From: Cyrtodaria siliqua
Taxonomy: Eukaryota; Mollusca; Bivalvia; Adapedonta; Hiatellidae
Direction: 5' to 3'
DNA length: 64,000 nt
Assembly (NCBI GenBank): GCA_037043455.1
Contig: JAWPHD010004373.1
Span: forward strand, 62,001-126,000
A program made the translations under genes and the position numbers. Below the pieces are notes generated by a model. That model searched no databases and was not told the origin of the DNA. It worked only from the letters and a program-made list of their open reading frames with translations. Of the stretch, positions 1 through 10,814 are shown one piece after another. The stretch's first letter is position 1; the number at the start of each line of letters is the position of its first letter.

Positions 1-2
1 GT

Positions 3-176
3 GCAGTATGCAATGCCAACCAACATGGCAGATGGAACTGCCCAGCTGTAAGCACAAACACATCGCCTGCATTTACCGCCCCGAATCCTTATACACAAAG
101 GGGGTCTCATGCATTTCGGAAATTCAGAGGTAGATTTAACAGAGGGGGGCGGCCATGGCCATATGCAAGGCATTAA
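3..176 (+). CDS. Gag-like ORF1, C-terminal end only (partial)
   Basis: The third frame is open from the window edge to a TAA at 174-176. The peptide has a Cys/His-containing stretch (CNANQHGRWNCP, about residues 3-14) followed by a basic, Gly/Arg-rich tail (RGRFNRGGRPWP). That composition suits the nucleic-acid-binding C-terminus of a DIRS/Ngaro Gag-like protein. It overlaps the next ORF by 68 bp in another frame, the usual compact arrangement. The first frame of the same stretch ends in TAA at 49-51 and is the less convincing candidate. Only the tail is visible, so the assignment rests on composition and position. Confidence 0.5.
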   Translation, partial: AVCNANQHGRWNCPAVSTNTSPAFTAPNPYTQRGSHAFRKFRGRFNRGGRPWPYARH

Positions 177-1809
177 GGAAGACGAGCTGCACAGTTTAGC
201 AGTTTCACCAATCAACATTAAAAATCTTGAAATAGAGTTGTTAAAATATCAACATGTAGATGCACAGTTCATTTTAAATGGGTTTACCAAGGGTTTTCCA
301 ATACAGTATGTAGGCCCACGGGTTTCAACAGATGCAAACAATTTAAAATCTGCAAATCTTAATCCCAGTGTTGTTAAAACGAAAATCGATAAAGAAGTTT
401 CAGAGGGCAGGCTTGCAGGTCCTTTTAACACAAGACCAATACATAATTTGAGAGTATCACCCATTGGTTTAGTTCCTAAAAAGGTCGAAGGGGAATTTAG
501 ATTAATACATCATCTGTCATACCCACGGGGATATTCAGTGAATGACTATATCGATCCAAAATTATCCACTGTCCAATACACAAATTTTGATGAGGCAGTC
601 CACATGGTTCAAGAATTGGGAAAGGGGTGTTTACTAGGAAAATCAGATGTAAAATCAGCTTTTCGATTGTTACCTGTTAACCCAGATGATTTTGACCTAC
701 TTGGTGTCCATTTTGAAGAAAAATACTATTTCGATAAGTGCATGCCTTTTGGATGTTCAATAAGCTGCAGTACATTTGAGAAGTTTGCTACCTTCCTGGA
801 ATTTTGTATAAAAAACAATGCACCAGTCCGTACAGTTATACACTACCTCGATGATTTTCTGTTTGGCGGCAGAAAAAACACTACCGAATGTGAGTGTCTT
901 ATGATGCATTTTCACAAGTGTATGCAAAGCTTAGGGGTGCCTATCGCAGAAGATAAAACCGAGGGTCCCAAAACAAAGATTTGTTTCCTCGGTATTGACA
1001 TTGATTCTGAGGAAATGGTTATACGTATTCCCAAAGAAAAAATAGAGAAGATTATTGAAAAAATTCAAGAAATATTATCTAAAGAAAAAGCTACTTTAAG
1101 AATGATGCAATCCTTGATTGGAGTACTTAATTTTGCATGTAGAGCAATCCTACCGGGAAGACCTTTTTGTAGACGGCTTATTGACTCAATTTGTGGCCTA
1201 ACGAAACCGCATCACCATATCAGAATCAATAAAGGGATACGACAAGATCTGGCCATGTGGTTAACATTTTTCAAACAATTTAATGGTATATCAGTTTTCC
1301 ATGACCGTTATTGGGTGTCTAATGCTGATGTCCAGCTGTATACCGATAGCGCGGCAGGAATTGGTCTGGGATTCGGAGCATATTTCGAGGGTAAATGGAT
1401 ATGTGCTACATGGCCCGCGGAATGGTTCAATTGCGGAATTACTGATGATATTACAGTACTGGAGTTCTTTCCTCTATTGGTGTCCTTGTATATTTGGGGG
1501 GATAGATTACGCAATAAGAAGATCTTGTTTCGATGTGACAATATGTCGGTGGTACATATCATCAATTCAATGACCTCAAAATCGGTTAGAGTGATGATTC
1601 TTCTGAGAGCATTCACTTTAAGATGCTTAGATTTAAATATTGCGGTCAAATCAACCCATATAAGTGGGAAAATGAATGTTTTAACAGACAGTCTTTCTCG
1701 ATTACAGATCAACAAATTCCACCAACTAGCACCGTGGGCAGAGCAAAACCCAGAGGAAATGCCCAACCATCTTTGGGAGCTATTAAGTCAGGAGCCAGAA
1801 GGCTCGTGA
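109..1809 (+). CDS. Ngaro reverse transcriptase / RNase H polyprotein
   Basis: An intact 566-residue ORF that copies the element RNA into DNA and removes the RNA strand. The RT core is at about residues 110-300: KSDVKSAFR with catalytic Asp180, CMPFGCSIS, and the active-site YLDD at 246-249, followed by FLGIDID. The RNase H domain is at about 405-535 with acidic residues D413 (YTDSA), E452, D477 (CDN) and D527 (TDSLSR). The frame is open upstream to the TAA at 49-51, so the start could lie before the Met at 109 or depend on re-initiation. The 3' end overlaps the recombinase ORF in a different frame. All catalytic residues are present, so the enzyme may be functional. Confidence 0.92.
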   Translation: MHFGNSEVDLTEGGGHGHMQGIKEDELHSLAVSPINIKNLEIELLKYQHVDAQFILNGFTKGFPIQYVGPRVSTDANNLKSANLNPSVVKTKIDKEVSEGRLAGPFNTRPIHNLRVSPIGLVPKKVEGEFRLIHHLSYPRGYSVNDYIDPKLSTVQYTNFDEAVHMVQELGKGCLLGKSDVKSAFRLLPVNPDDFDLLGVHFEEKYYFDKCMPFGCSISCSTFEKFATFLEFCIKNNAPVRTVIHYLDDFLFGGRKNTTECECLMMHFHKCMQSLGVPIAEDKTEGPKTKICFLGIDIDSEEMVIRIPKEKIEKIIEKIQEILSKEKATLRMMQSLIGVLNFACRAILPGRPFCRRLIDSICGLTKPHHHIRINKGIRQDLAMWLTFFKQFNGISVFHDRYWVSNADVQLYTDSAAGIGLGFGAYFEGKWICATWPAEWFNCGITDDITVLEFFPLLVSLYIWGDRLRNKKILFRCDNMSVVHIINSMTSKSVRVMILLRAFTLRCLDLNIAVKSTHISGKMNVLTDSLSRLQINKFHQLAPWAEQNPEEMPNHLWELLSQEPEGS

Positions 1810-2675
1810 CTGCAAGTATGGCTGCTAACACCCAGGGTGTTTATAAAAACGCGTTAACTTCTATTGCCAAATTCCGTAATCTATACAAATTACCACAAGA
1901 ATGGCCAATACCAAAATCACAAATTGTTTTATATATATCATATTGCTTTGAGACTGGATACGCGCCGTCTAGTATAACCACTTATATATCCGGTATTAGC
2001 TTTTATCATAAAATAAATGATGTACCCGATCCAACAGACAATTTCATTGTTAAAAAACTGCTTGAAGGTTCTCGGCGGTTACGCCAACGAAAAGATACAA
2101 GAGCACCAATAACAGGGAGTCTGCTGCAAAAAATATGTGATTCATTGAAGTATATTTGCTTTTCGGGGTATGAAACATTACTCTTCAGAGCAGTTTTTAT
2201 GTTAGCGTATTTCGGTTTATTTCGAGTCGGAGAATTGGTATTCACAACACAAGTAGATTCAAACAGGCCATTAACGATTCATGACGTACAGTTTGAAAAA
2301 GATTTGGCGATACTTGTAACCGTACGAATTTCAAAAACAAATCAAAGGGTTAGGCCAGTTGTTTTGCGTATACCAAAAAACAGTAAAAGTAACTGTTGCT
2401 GTGTAAAGGCACTGTATGAATATATGAATGTGAGACTTCAACAGGATGGTTTACTTTTTTGCCATTCGAATAAGGCCCCGTTAACAAGAGGCCAATATTC
2501 TGCAGTCCTAACAAAAGTCATTAAGTATTTAGGACTGCCGGCTGGCAAATATAAGAGCCATTCATTTAGAATCGGCAGGGCTACTACCTTAAGTATGGAA
2601 GGCGTCAGTAGCGAAGATATAAAATTATTGGGCAGATGGGGATCGAATGCTTACAAAAGTTATATTAGATTGTAG
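1623..2675 (+). CDS. Ngaro tyrosine recombinase (integrase)
   Basis: An intact ORF of 350 residues from the first Met; it replaces the DDE integrase of LTR elements and integrates a circular DNA intermediate without target duplication. A SAM-like N-terminal region (about 55-150, ARRLVTASMAANTQGVYKNA) precedes the catalytic domain. Visible catalytic residues are R201 (GLFRVGEL), H313 and R316 (HSFRIGRAT), W339 (LGRWGS) and the nucleophile Tyr near 347 (SYIRL), the R-H-R-H/W-Y set. The first 187 bp overlap the RT ORF, and the true start could be anywhere before about residue 55; Met66 at 1818 seems too late because the helix before it is conserved in the family. Confidence 0.9.
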   Translation: MLRFKYCGQINPYKWENECFNRQSFSITDQQIPPTSTVGRAKPRGNAQPSLGAIKSGARRLVTASMAANTQGVYKNALTSIAKFRNLYKLPQEWPIPKSQIVLYISYCFETGYAPSSITTYISGISFYHKINDVPDPTDNFIVKKLLEGSRRLRQRKDTRAPITGSLLQKICDSLKYICFSGYETLLFRAVFMLAYFGLFRVGELVFTTQVDSNRPLTIHDVQFEKDLAILVTVRISKTNQRVRPVVLRIPKNSKSNCCCVKALYEYMNVRLQQDGLLFCHSNKAPLTRGQYSAVLTKVIKYLGLPAGKYKSHSFRIGRATTLSMEGVSSEDIKLLGRWGSNAYKSYIRL

Positions 2676-2770
2676 GTGTTTAGATCACGAGGGAAAATTG
2701 CAGTACCCTCAGCAATCCGGCAATTAAGGCTACTATAATGTTTAGGCTAATTTTGGGCTAAAAGGTTCAC

Positions 2771-3409
2771 ATGTTTTATTGTTTGCCAGCAAAATTGATA
2801 ATGAATTGTCATAATATTACAGATATATGGATAGTAGGCGATTCATTGGTGAGAAATGCTGGCGAGAGGGCATGGGAATTAGGAGATGAGAGTTTGGAGC
2901 TTGGTGAGGGAATACAAATATTTTGGTTTGGGACCGGTGGGATGAAATGGGAAGGTTTGTTACAAAAGTTGCAATGTGAGAGGTTATTTAGGCGCAAACC
3001 GGCAATGCTAGTACTCCATATTGGAGGGAATAATATTGTCCAAGATAAAATGTTTTCTCTTATTAAAAAAATTGAAAAAGATATTAAGTACATTTTTTCT
3101 ACATTGGCGGGTTCAACCTTAGTTTGGACTGATATACTTCCACGATTATGCTGGTGGGGAGCGGAACCTAATGAAATGCACATAATGGAAGAAAAGCGCA
3201 GACGTATTAATAGAGCCGCACGGACGGCTGTATGCAAGAACCCTGCTGGTCGCATAATAGTTCACAATATAAGAATGGCTGATGTCAGCTTGTTTAACAA
3301 ACGTGATGGCACACATTTGACAAAAGAAGGCAATGATTTGCTATTAAATTCATTCAAAAAATCTATTGAAGCTTTTGTGGCCAACCCAAATCTTGTTAGA
3401 TTGGATTGA
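2771..3409 (+). CDS. SGNH/GDSL-type hydrolase-like accessory protein of Ngaro
   Basis: An intact 212-residue ORF 95 bp after the recombinase. It has the SGNH blocks: GDSLVRNAG with candidate nucleophile Ser25, Gly56/57 in a GTGG turn, GGNN at 85-88, and D179-G-T-H182 (RDGTHLTKEG), the Asp-His of the catalytic triad. The family hydrolyses esters or acetyl groups, but the substrate in retrotransposons is unknown. No signal peptide or membrane segment is evident. Association with YR retrotransposons of the Ngaro group is established. Here it lies between the recombinase and the B1 repeat, so it is part of the element and not a captured neighbour. Confidence 0.85.
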   Translation: MFYCLPAKLIMNCHNITDIWIVGDSLVRNAGERAWELGDESLELGEGIQIFWFGTGGMKWEGLLQKLQCERLFRRKPAMLVLHIGGNNIVQDKMFSLIKKIEKDIKYIFSTLAGSTLVWTDILPRLCWWGAEPNEMHIMEEKRRRINRAARTAVCKNPAGRIIVHNIRMADVSLFNKRDGTHLTKEGNDLLLNSFKKSIEAFVANPNLVRLD

Positions 3410-3471
3410 ATACATTATGACAGACTCTTGTCCGCTACAATTGGGGGACAAATTTAGGTTTTAATTTGCTG

Positions 3472-4223
3472 TGGCGTAATTCTACCGGACAAGGGTTCGG
3501 AGTGTCTCATCAGTAATGTGTTCAATGGATTATCTCCCTTGGTCATGGCTTCACTGGGTTACACTGGTGATCATCCGGCTTCGGAGAGTATCCTTGTGAC
3601 ACATTTATCTAGTAAGTCAGGTCGTACAACTGGATTATCTCCCTTGACCAACGGCTTTACCAATGGTGATCATCCTGGTCCTGGAGGGTGTCCGGTCTAT
3701 CGACATTATAATTCGTAGTATTATCGATTTAACAATTTCAAAATTATATGGCATAATTAGAGATTAGGGTGTTGCCCGTATCTATTGTGCATAACCCGTG
3801 TACCCTCTAATTTTTTGGAGCTTAAAATATAATTGTAAAGAGCAAGAATTACATGCATTAGCATTTATAAGCAGCAAGAGCAATAATTACATGTAAGCTA
3901 GCAGTTATAATGAGCAAGAGCAATAAGCAGCAAGAGCAATAATTACATGTAAGCTAGCATTTATAAGCAAGAGCAATTGTACCAGGCGGTACCAACCACA
4001 AAGCGATGTGAGATATGATTGCAATAGCAAGCTATGGCAGAGAATAAGGGATGAGACACTCCGACCTTGGGTTCGACAATATAAAGCTGCTGTGGCCATA
4101 TTTTCCACATATAAAACATGCATTTGAATGCAACATGCAAATTATATTATTTAACAGAACTGGTGTTGTTCATATATATTCCTATTTAATAATATTTATT
4201 CTGGAGAGTGCATCGTAAAATAA
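3472..4223 (+). repeat. Ngaro split direct repeat B1
   Basis: 752 bp starting TGGCGTAATTC and ending CATCGTAAAATAA, repeated at 5361-6112 with no difference noticed by eye. It contains an internal near-duplication: GGATTATCTCCCTTG...GGTGATCATCC occurs twice about 104 bp apart. It also has a small array of AAGAGCAATAATTACATGTA units (about 3840-3975). Short ORFs inside it are not credible genes. Confidence 0.9.
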
Positions 4224-5360
4224 GTTTGGCTATTGCCACCTCTTTAAGAAATAGCCAGTTTTATTTTCGTGGACGATCGCGGTAGCTGAAATGCCTGGGG
4301 TCGAACCGATTAGTACGAATAATAGGAAATAGTCGTGTGCGCATGCGCGAAAGGGATTCTTCCTTTTCCTGTATCGGCAAAAGTTAAATTGTTCCCTCCC
4401 ACCTCACCCTTTACATGAGTGTATTCATGATACTTTATGTTGGTTACCTGTTAAAGAGGTTTCAACATTATAATGCAAGCATTATGAACTTTTGTGCCAA
4501 ATTAATAAGATTGCATAATATTTTAATTGTATGACATGATGTTAATGTATATTCTAGTCAATTAAAGGCTAGTGTAGGCATATTTTGTGCCAAACTTACA
4601 AACTGCATAATATAGTAATTGTATGACAATGTATAATTCGAATTCTAGTCAATAAAGTTCTAGTCTGAAGGGAATGTTACCTTTTATATGAGTGCAGAAG
4701 CAATGTATGGACACATGTAAGTGTCACCGAAAGTGAACATACCGTATTTAAATTGCTTACTAGTCAATTTTGCATGGATTTACTTTGTTTAAACAAAAGA
4801 TGCTGCGAGTTACTTTCCAATTTCAGCTCACATAAATGATGCCTTCGATCGAGTGGCATACGTGTAAGGCGCCTATACTACGACGCCAATAGTAGAAGGA
4901 AGGCGGGAAACCACAGACCCGTACAAAACTTGAGGGCCGTTTTTAGAAGACTCGATGGAAGGAAACGTTATAATGACTTTGAATTATTATTAAAGGTAGG
5001 GCCAGAGAAGGCCCCGGGACTATGTGCCGTGATGTTTAACATTAAACAAAGTATATAATAAAGTACATTTACAACAATAGTGAATAGGTGTGTACCTAAT
5101 CATAAATGGTCATAATTCAAAGTGGAGTGAACATTTTGACTTAATACGGTCAAGAAAAACAGTACTGAACAATGAACAAACGAGTGTAATGACACAATCA
5201 ATTTTATTTTTATTTTAAACAGTCGCAGCAGTTTTATTTTAATCCATTTAAATAGCCTAACACAGTTGCATTATTTCTAGCCACGGCTTCTTCCCTGTGA
5301 AGATCATCCTCGCCAAGAGAGTATGCAATTGCAAGGTGGTTTTGAATCAGGACGCGTCAT
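4224..5360 (+). repeat. Ngaro A2 region between the B repeats
   Basis: 1137 bp of sequence present once in the window, lying exactly between B1 and B2. In Ngaro elements this position is occupied by A2, the copy of the left terminal repeat A1, which here would lie upstream of the window. It therefore probably carries the element's promoter and 5' leader sequence. No convincing ORF is present. Confidence 0.75.
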
Positions 5361-6112
5361 TGGCGTAATTCTACCGGACAAGGGTTCGGAGTGTCTCATC
5401 AGTAATGTGTTCAATGGATTATCTCCCTTGGTCATGGCTTCACTGGGTTACACTGGTGATCATCCGGCTTCGGAGAGTATCCTTGTGACACATTTATCTA
5501 GTAAGTCAGGTCGTACAACTGGATTATCTCCCTTGACCAACGGCTTTACCAATGGTGATCATCCTGGTCCTGGAGGGTGTCCGGTCTATCGACATTATAA
5601 TTCGTAGTATTATCGATTTAACAATTTCAAAATTATATGGCATAATTAGAGATTAGGGTGTTGCCCGTATCTATTGTGCATAACCCGTGTACCCTCTAAT
5701 TTTTTGGAGCTTAAAATATAATTGTAAAGAGCAAGAATTACATGCATTAGCATTTATAAGCAGCAAGAGCAATAATTACATGTAAGCTAGCAGTTATAAT
5801 GAGCAAGAGCAATAAGCAGCAAGAGCAATAATTACATGTAAGCTAGCATTTATAAGCAAGAGCAATTGTACCAGGCGGTACCAACCACAAAGCGATGTGA
5901 GATATGATTGCAATAGCAAGCTATGGCAGAGAATAAGGGATGAGACACTCCGACCTTGGGTTCGACAATATAAAGCTGCTGTGGCCATATTTTCCACATA
6001 TAAAACATGCATTTGAATGCAACATGCAAATTATATTATTTAACAGAACTGGTGTTGTTCATATATATTCCTATTTAATAATATTTATTCTGGAGAGTGC
6101 ATCGTAAAATAA
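5361..6112 (+). repeat. Ngaro split direct repeat B2, right terminus of the element
   Basis: Second copy of the 752-bp B repeat (see 3472-4223). Identity stops at 6112: B1 continues AAG... while this copy runs straight into the minisatellite (CACATCTTAGTACCAGC), which defines the element end. Confidence 0.9.
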
Positions 6113-9100
6113 CACATCTTAGTACCAGCAGCTAGAGTGTTACCATAACACAACAGTGTACCAGTTACATAGGTGCCACAACAGTGTACCAGATACAGTG
6201 TTACCATAACACAATAGTGTACCAGTTACAGTGTAACCATAACACAACAGTGTACCAGTTAAATTGTTACCATAATACAACTTGGTACCAGCTAGAGTGT
6301 TTCCATAACACAACAATGTAACAGTTACAGTGTTACCATAAAACAACAGAGTTCCAGTTACACTGTTACCATAACACAACTTAGTACCAGCATCTAGAGT
6401 GTTACCATAACACAACAGTGTACCAGTTACATTTTGCCATAACCTAAAAGTTACCAGTTCAATTGTTACCGTAACATAACATGGTTCCAGCTAGAGTGTT
6501 ACCATAACACAACAGTATACCAGTTACAGTGTTACCATAAAACAACAGTGTACCAGTTACAATGTAACCATAATACAACAGTATACCAGTTAAATTGTTA
6601 CCATAACACAACTTGGTACCAGCTAGAGTGTTACCATAACACACCTTGGTACCAGCTAGAGTATTACCATAACACAACACAGTAACAGTTACATTGTTAC
6701 CATAACATAACAGTGTACCAGTTACATTGTTACAATAACATAGCTTGGTACCAGCTAGAGTATTACCATACCACAACAGTGTACCAGTTACATTGTTACC
6801 ATAACACAACAGTGTACCAGTTACATTGTTACCATAACACAACAGTGTATCAGTTACATTGTTACCATAACACAACAGTGTACCAGTTACATTATTACCA
6901 TAACACAACTTGGTACCAGCTAGAGTGTTACCATAACACAACAGTGTACCAGTTACAGTGTTACCTTAACACAACAGTATACCAGTTAAATTGTTACCAT
7001 AACACAACTTGGTACCAGTTAGAGTATTACCATAACACAACAGTGTACCAGTTACAGTTTTATCATAACACAACAGTATACCAGTTATATTGTTACCATT
7101 ACACAACTTGGTACCAGCTAGACTGTTACCATACTAAAACAGTGTACCAGTTACATTGATACCATAACACAACAGTATACCAGTTACAGTGTTACCATTA
7201 CACACTTTGGTACCAGCATGACTGTTACCATAACACAACAGTGTACCCGTTAAAGTGTTAGCATAACACAACAGTGTACCAGTTACTTCGTTACCTTAAC
7301 ACAACTAGGTACCAGCTAGAGTGTTACCATAACACGACAGTGTACCAGTTAAAGTGTTACCATAACACAACAGTGTACCAGTTACATTGTTACCATATCA
7401 CTACAGTGTACCAGTTACATTGTTACCATAACACAACTTGGTACCAGCTAGAGTGTTACCATAACACAACAGTGTACCAGTTACATTGTTACCATATCAA
7501 AACAGTGTACCAGTTACAGTGTTAACATAACACAACAGTATACCAGTTAAATTGTTACCATTACACAACTTGGTATCAGCTAGACTGTTACCATAACACA
7601 ACAGTGTACCAGTTAAAGTGTTACATAACACAACAGTATACCAGTTAAATTGTTACCATTATACAACTTGGTACCAGCTAGACTGTTACCATAACACAGC
7701 TGTGTACCAGTTAAAGTGTTACCATAACACAAAAGTGTACCAGTTACATAGGTGCCACAACAGTGTACCAGATACATTGTTACCATAAAACAACAGTGTT
7801 TCATTTACATTGTTACCATAACACATCTTAGTACCAGCAGCTAGAGTGTTACCATAACACAACAGTGTACCAGTTACATAGGTGCCACAACAGTGTACCA
7901 GATACAGTGTTACCATAACACAATAGTGTACCAGTTACAGTGTAACCATAACACAACAGTGTACCAGTTAAATTGTTACCATAATACAACTTGGTACCAG
8001 CTAGAGTGTTTCCATAACACAACAATGTAACAGTTACAGTGTTACCATAAAACAACAGAGTTCCAGTTACACTGTTACCATAACACAACTTAGTACCAGC
8101 ATCTAGAGTGTTACCATAACACAACAGTGTACCAGTTACATTTTGCCATAACCTAAAAGTTACCAGTTAAATTGTTACCGTAACACAACATGGTTCCAGC
8201 TAGAGTGTTACCATAACACAACAGTATACCAGTTACAGTGTTACCATAAAACAACAGTGTACCAGTTACAGTGTAACCATAATACAACAGTATACCAGTT
8301 AAATTGTTACCATAACACAACTTGGTACCAGCTAGAGTGTTACCATAACACACCTTGGTACCAGCTAGAGTATTACCATAACACAACACAGTAACAGTTA
8401 CATTGTTACCATAACATAACAGTGTACCAGTTACATTGTTACAATAACATAGCTTGGGACCAGCTAGAGTATTACCTTAACACAACAGTCTACCAGTTAC
8501 ATTGTTACCATAACACAACAGTGTACCAGTTACATTGTTATCATAACACAACAGTGTACCAGTTACATTGTTACCATAACACAACAGTGTACCAGTTACA
8601 TTATTACCATAACACAACTTGGTACCAGCTAGAGTGTTACCATAACACAACAGTGTACCAGTTACAGTGTAACCATAACACAACAGTATACCAGTTAAAT
8701 TGTTACCATAACACAACTTGGTACCAGTTAGAGTATTACCATAACACAACAGTGTACCAGTTACAGTTTTATCATAACACAACAGTATACCAGTTAAATT
8801 GTTACCATTATATAACTTGGTACCAGCTAGACTGTTATCATTACACAGCTGTGTACCAGTTAAAGTGTTACCATAACACAACAGTGTACCAGTTACATTG
8901 TTACCATAACACAACTTGGTACCAGCTAGAGAGTTACCATAACACAACAGTGTACCAGTTACATTGTTACCGTATCACAACAGTGTACCAGTTACAGTGT
9001 TACCATAACATAACAAAACTTGGTACCAGCTAGAGTGTTACCATAACACAACAGTGTACCAGTTACAGTGTTACCATAATACAACTTGTTACCAGCTAGA

Positions 9101-9310
9101 GTGTTACCATAACACAACAGTGTACCAGTTACAGTGTGACCATAACACAACTTGGTACCAGCTAGAGTGTTACCATAATTCAATAGGGGAAAATTTAGAG
9201 TGTTACCATAACACCACTTGGTATCAGCTATTATTACCATAATTCAATAGAAGATAATTTAGGGTGTTGCCATAATTCAATAGCAGATTATTTAGAGTGT
9301 TACCATATCT
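6113..9310. repeat. 33-bp minisatellite array with higher-order duplication
   Basis: About 95 units of 33 bp, of two main types: one built on GTGTACCAGTTACATTG and one on TTGGTACCAGCTAGAGTG, each followed by TTACCATAACACAA. Because 33 is divisible by 3 and the unit lacks stops in several frames, long apparent ORFs arise on both strands with 11-residue periods (YQLHCYHNTTV on plus, CYGNNVTGTLL on minus); these are not genes. A block starting at 6113 recurs at 7822 (offset 1709 bp) with near identity for about 1 kb, a higher-order duplication. The last 80 bp (9225-9310) are degenerate units. Confidence 0.95.
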
Positions 9311-9777
9311 GTAAATTGGTTTATTCCCATGCTGTAAGTGTGGAGCCCTCTACCAAATTCTGCATTGTGATTGTCTATGATATATATGTTCCCACTCCAA
9401 ATGTCGTACCTGCAAATGTCAAAGTTATTCCCCTTAGAATTGACCATTTGTAACACTGTAAAATAAATATTGTTATGTTACGGTCATCGTATTGACGACG
9501 TTAATATTCGTGTAATATGTTTATTAACTTTATTAACTAAGAAAACAAGTCGTGTTTTACTATACTTAGTTAAAGAGAGATATGTTAAAGACGTTTACAA
9601 TTGAAATTGCTTATGAAGTCGGACATATTTTTTTGTTCACAAAACACTGACATATACCAAAGTTCATTATTAATAATACCGATGTTCAGTTATCTTTTAA
9701 AAAAAACTTACAGTAACCTAAAAGTACAACAAAAAACAACATGTTTATAAAAATGACAAAATGGAAACTGTTGAATA
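9311..9777. other. Unassigned AT-rich sequence
   Basis: No gene or repeat recognised between the end of the minisatellite and the propeptide-like exon. Confidence 0.6.
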
Positions 9778-9868
9778 TCAGAAACAATCCCATTCGAACC
9801 TCATTTGCATCTCCTCCAATGTTGAGTACGTTTTGCCATAGTTTGTTGCAAACTCGATAAATCCATCG
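9778..9868 (-). pseudogene. Cathepsin propeptide (I29)-like exon
   Basis: On the minus strand a good acceptor (CATGTTTTCCTGTCAG) is followed by an open frame reading DGFIEFATNYGKTYST, LEEMQMRFEW and a TGA at 9778-9780. The pattern of an aromatic residue, then YGK-Y-S, then EE-x-x-R-F is that of the inhibitor I29 propeptide of papain-family proteases. After RFE the usual helix (x-x-F-x-x-N) is not found and no clear donor is visible, so this may be a relic or an exon of which only the core is read correctly. It lies about 43 kb beyond the end of the cathepsin L-like exons at 53-57 kb on the same strand, so it would belong to another gene copy. Confidence 0.45.
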
Positions 9869-10612
9869 CTGACAGGAAAACATGGCAAATCGTTGATACG
9901 AAAACATTGAACATCATTATTGCAAAGAGTATTATTATACATGTCTAGTAGAATAGTATATAGGTACTTCAATAGTTGTATAAACAGGTTCTTTCTACAG
10001 ACAGAAAACAACGCGAAAATAAGTACGTTAATAAATACTAAATACTAAGTGAATTTTGTCTGAAAAGTCAAAGAAAGCTTTGGCTGAAACAAGGGCCTCG
10101 AACAATAGTGAGTCCATTGCATTCTAGAGTGCAGGCCTTTAGTCTCTAAACTTGTAACATCGTAACAAAATAGCATTAGATAGAAGGGTTTAGTAAATTA
10201 CAACTTTACAATAGTTCATGAAAACTCCCTAAATTAATGTTTTTGACGTGAATTCGTATAGTACATGTAGTATTAAGATGCATGCACATATATACGTCTA
10301 TAGTGAAGTATGAGGTTAGACAATAATACTGTTTAGACTAAGCATATACGTCTGCGTGTATGCATACGACTCCATTGAAACATTCACACGACTTACCTCA
10401 CAATATTAGATATTCCAGCACAGTCTATAGAAATGCCACTGGTATATCCAGCTATACACAGGAGCGTTATAAGACGGATCTGAATATAAACATGTAAAAA
10501 TGATTGATGTGTGTGTTTGCTATTTATTTATTTTCATGTTATTATACATGTACTTTACTCAAGACAAATAACTGTGATCATTTCACTTTTTCACCTACAC
10601 GTATATTGGCTA
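9869..10612. other. Unassigned AT-rich sequence
   Basis: No supported gene. A stretch near 10080-10150 read on the minus strand contains GTTCGAGGC, which resembles a Pol III B box, but no tRNA folds around it. Confidence 0.5.
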
Positions 10613-10690
10613 TCAAAAATGAGATATAGGGTCCTATAGAAACTACAGCGTCCAAACGCAATGGCATCACAGTCCGCACTGTACTACAAA
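10613..10690 (-). repeat. Naiad-family tail fragment, subfamily B
   Basis: Carries the sequence AGGGTCCTATAGAAACTACAG...AACGCAATGGCAT, which recurs in opposite orientation at about 29025-29085 and again near 52100 and 61490. In the 28.7-29.1 kb copy it forms one end of an insert whose other part resembles the Naiad pseudo-LTR. Confidence 0.55.
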
Positions 10691-10814
10691 CAAGGAGAAA
10701 TATTTAATTAATTATACAATAAAAAATGCAAAATACAACAGAAACGGTGGTGAAAAGAAAGAGTATGAAAGGAGAATTTTAGAAATCGTGGTACACAATA
10801 AATAAACAATATTG

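Larger units (their letters stand above)
1..6112 (+). mobile_element. Ngaro-type tyrosine-recombinase retrotransposon, 5' end outside the window
   Basis: A DIRS-order retrotransposon. In order it carries the tail of a gag-like ORF, RT plus RNase H, a tyrosine recombinase, an SGNH hydrolase, and then the terminal arrangement B1 (3472-4223), A2 (4224-5360), B2 (5361-6112). The two B copies look essentially identical (offset 1889 bp), which is the split-direct-repeat architecture of Ngaro elements; A1 should lie upstream of the window. An SGNH hydrolase ORF is a known accessory gene of some animal Ngaro elements. The right end abuts a 33-bp minisatellite that also occurs uninterrupted around 7816, so the element appears to have inserted into that array. 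The intact ORFs and matching B repeats suggest a young insertion. Confidence 0.88.

Noticed and set aside
3518..3718. 66-residue ORF in B1 and its copy in B2
   Set aside because: Lies wholly in Ngaro terminal repeats with internal sequence duplication; no domain and no independent support.
6140..9242. Long ORFs with YQLHCYHNTTV or CYGNNVTGTLL repeats
   Set aside because: They are translations of a 33-bp minisatellite and are open on both strands, so not genes.
10080..10150. Possible tRNA on the minus strand (GTTCGAGGC box)
   Set aside because: No acceptor or anticodon stem can be formed around it.
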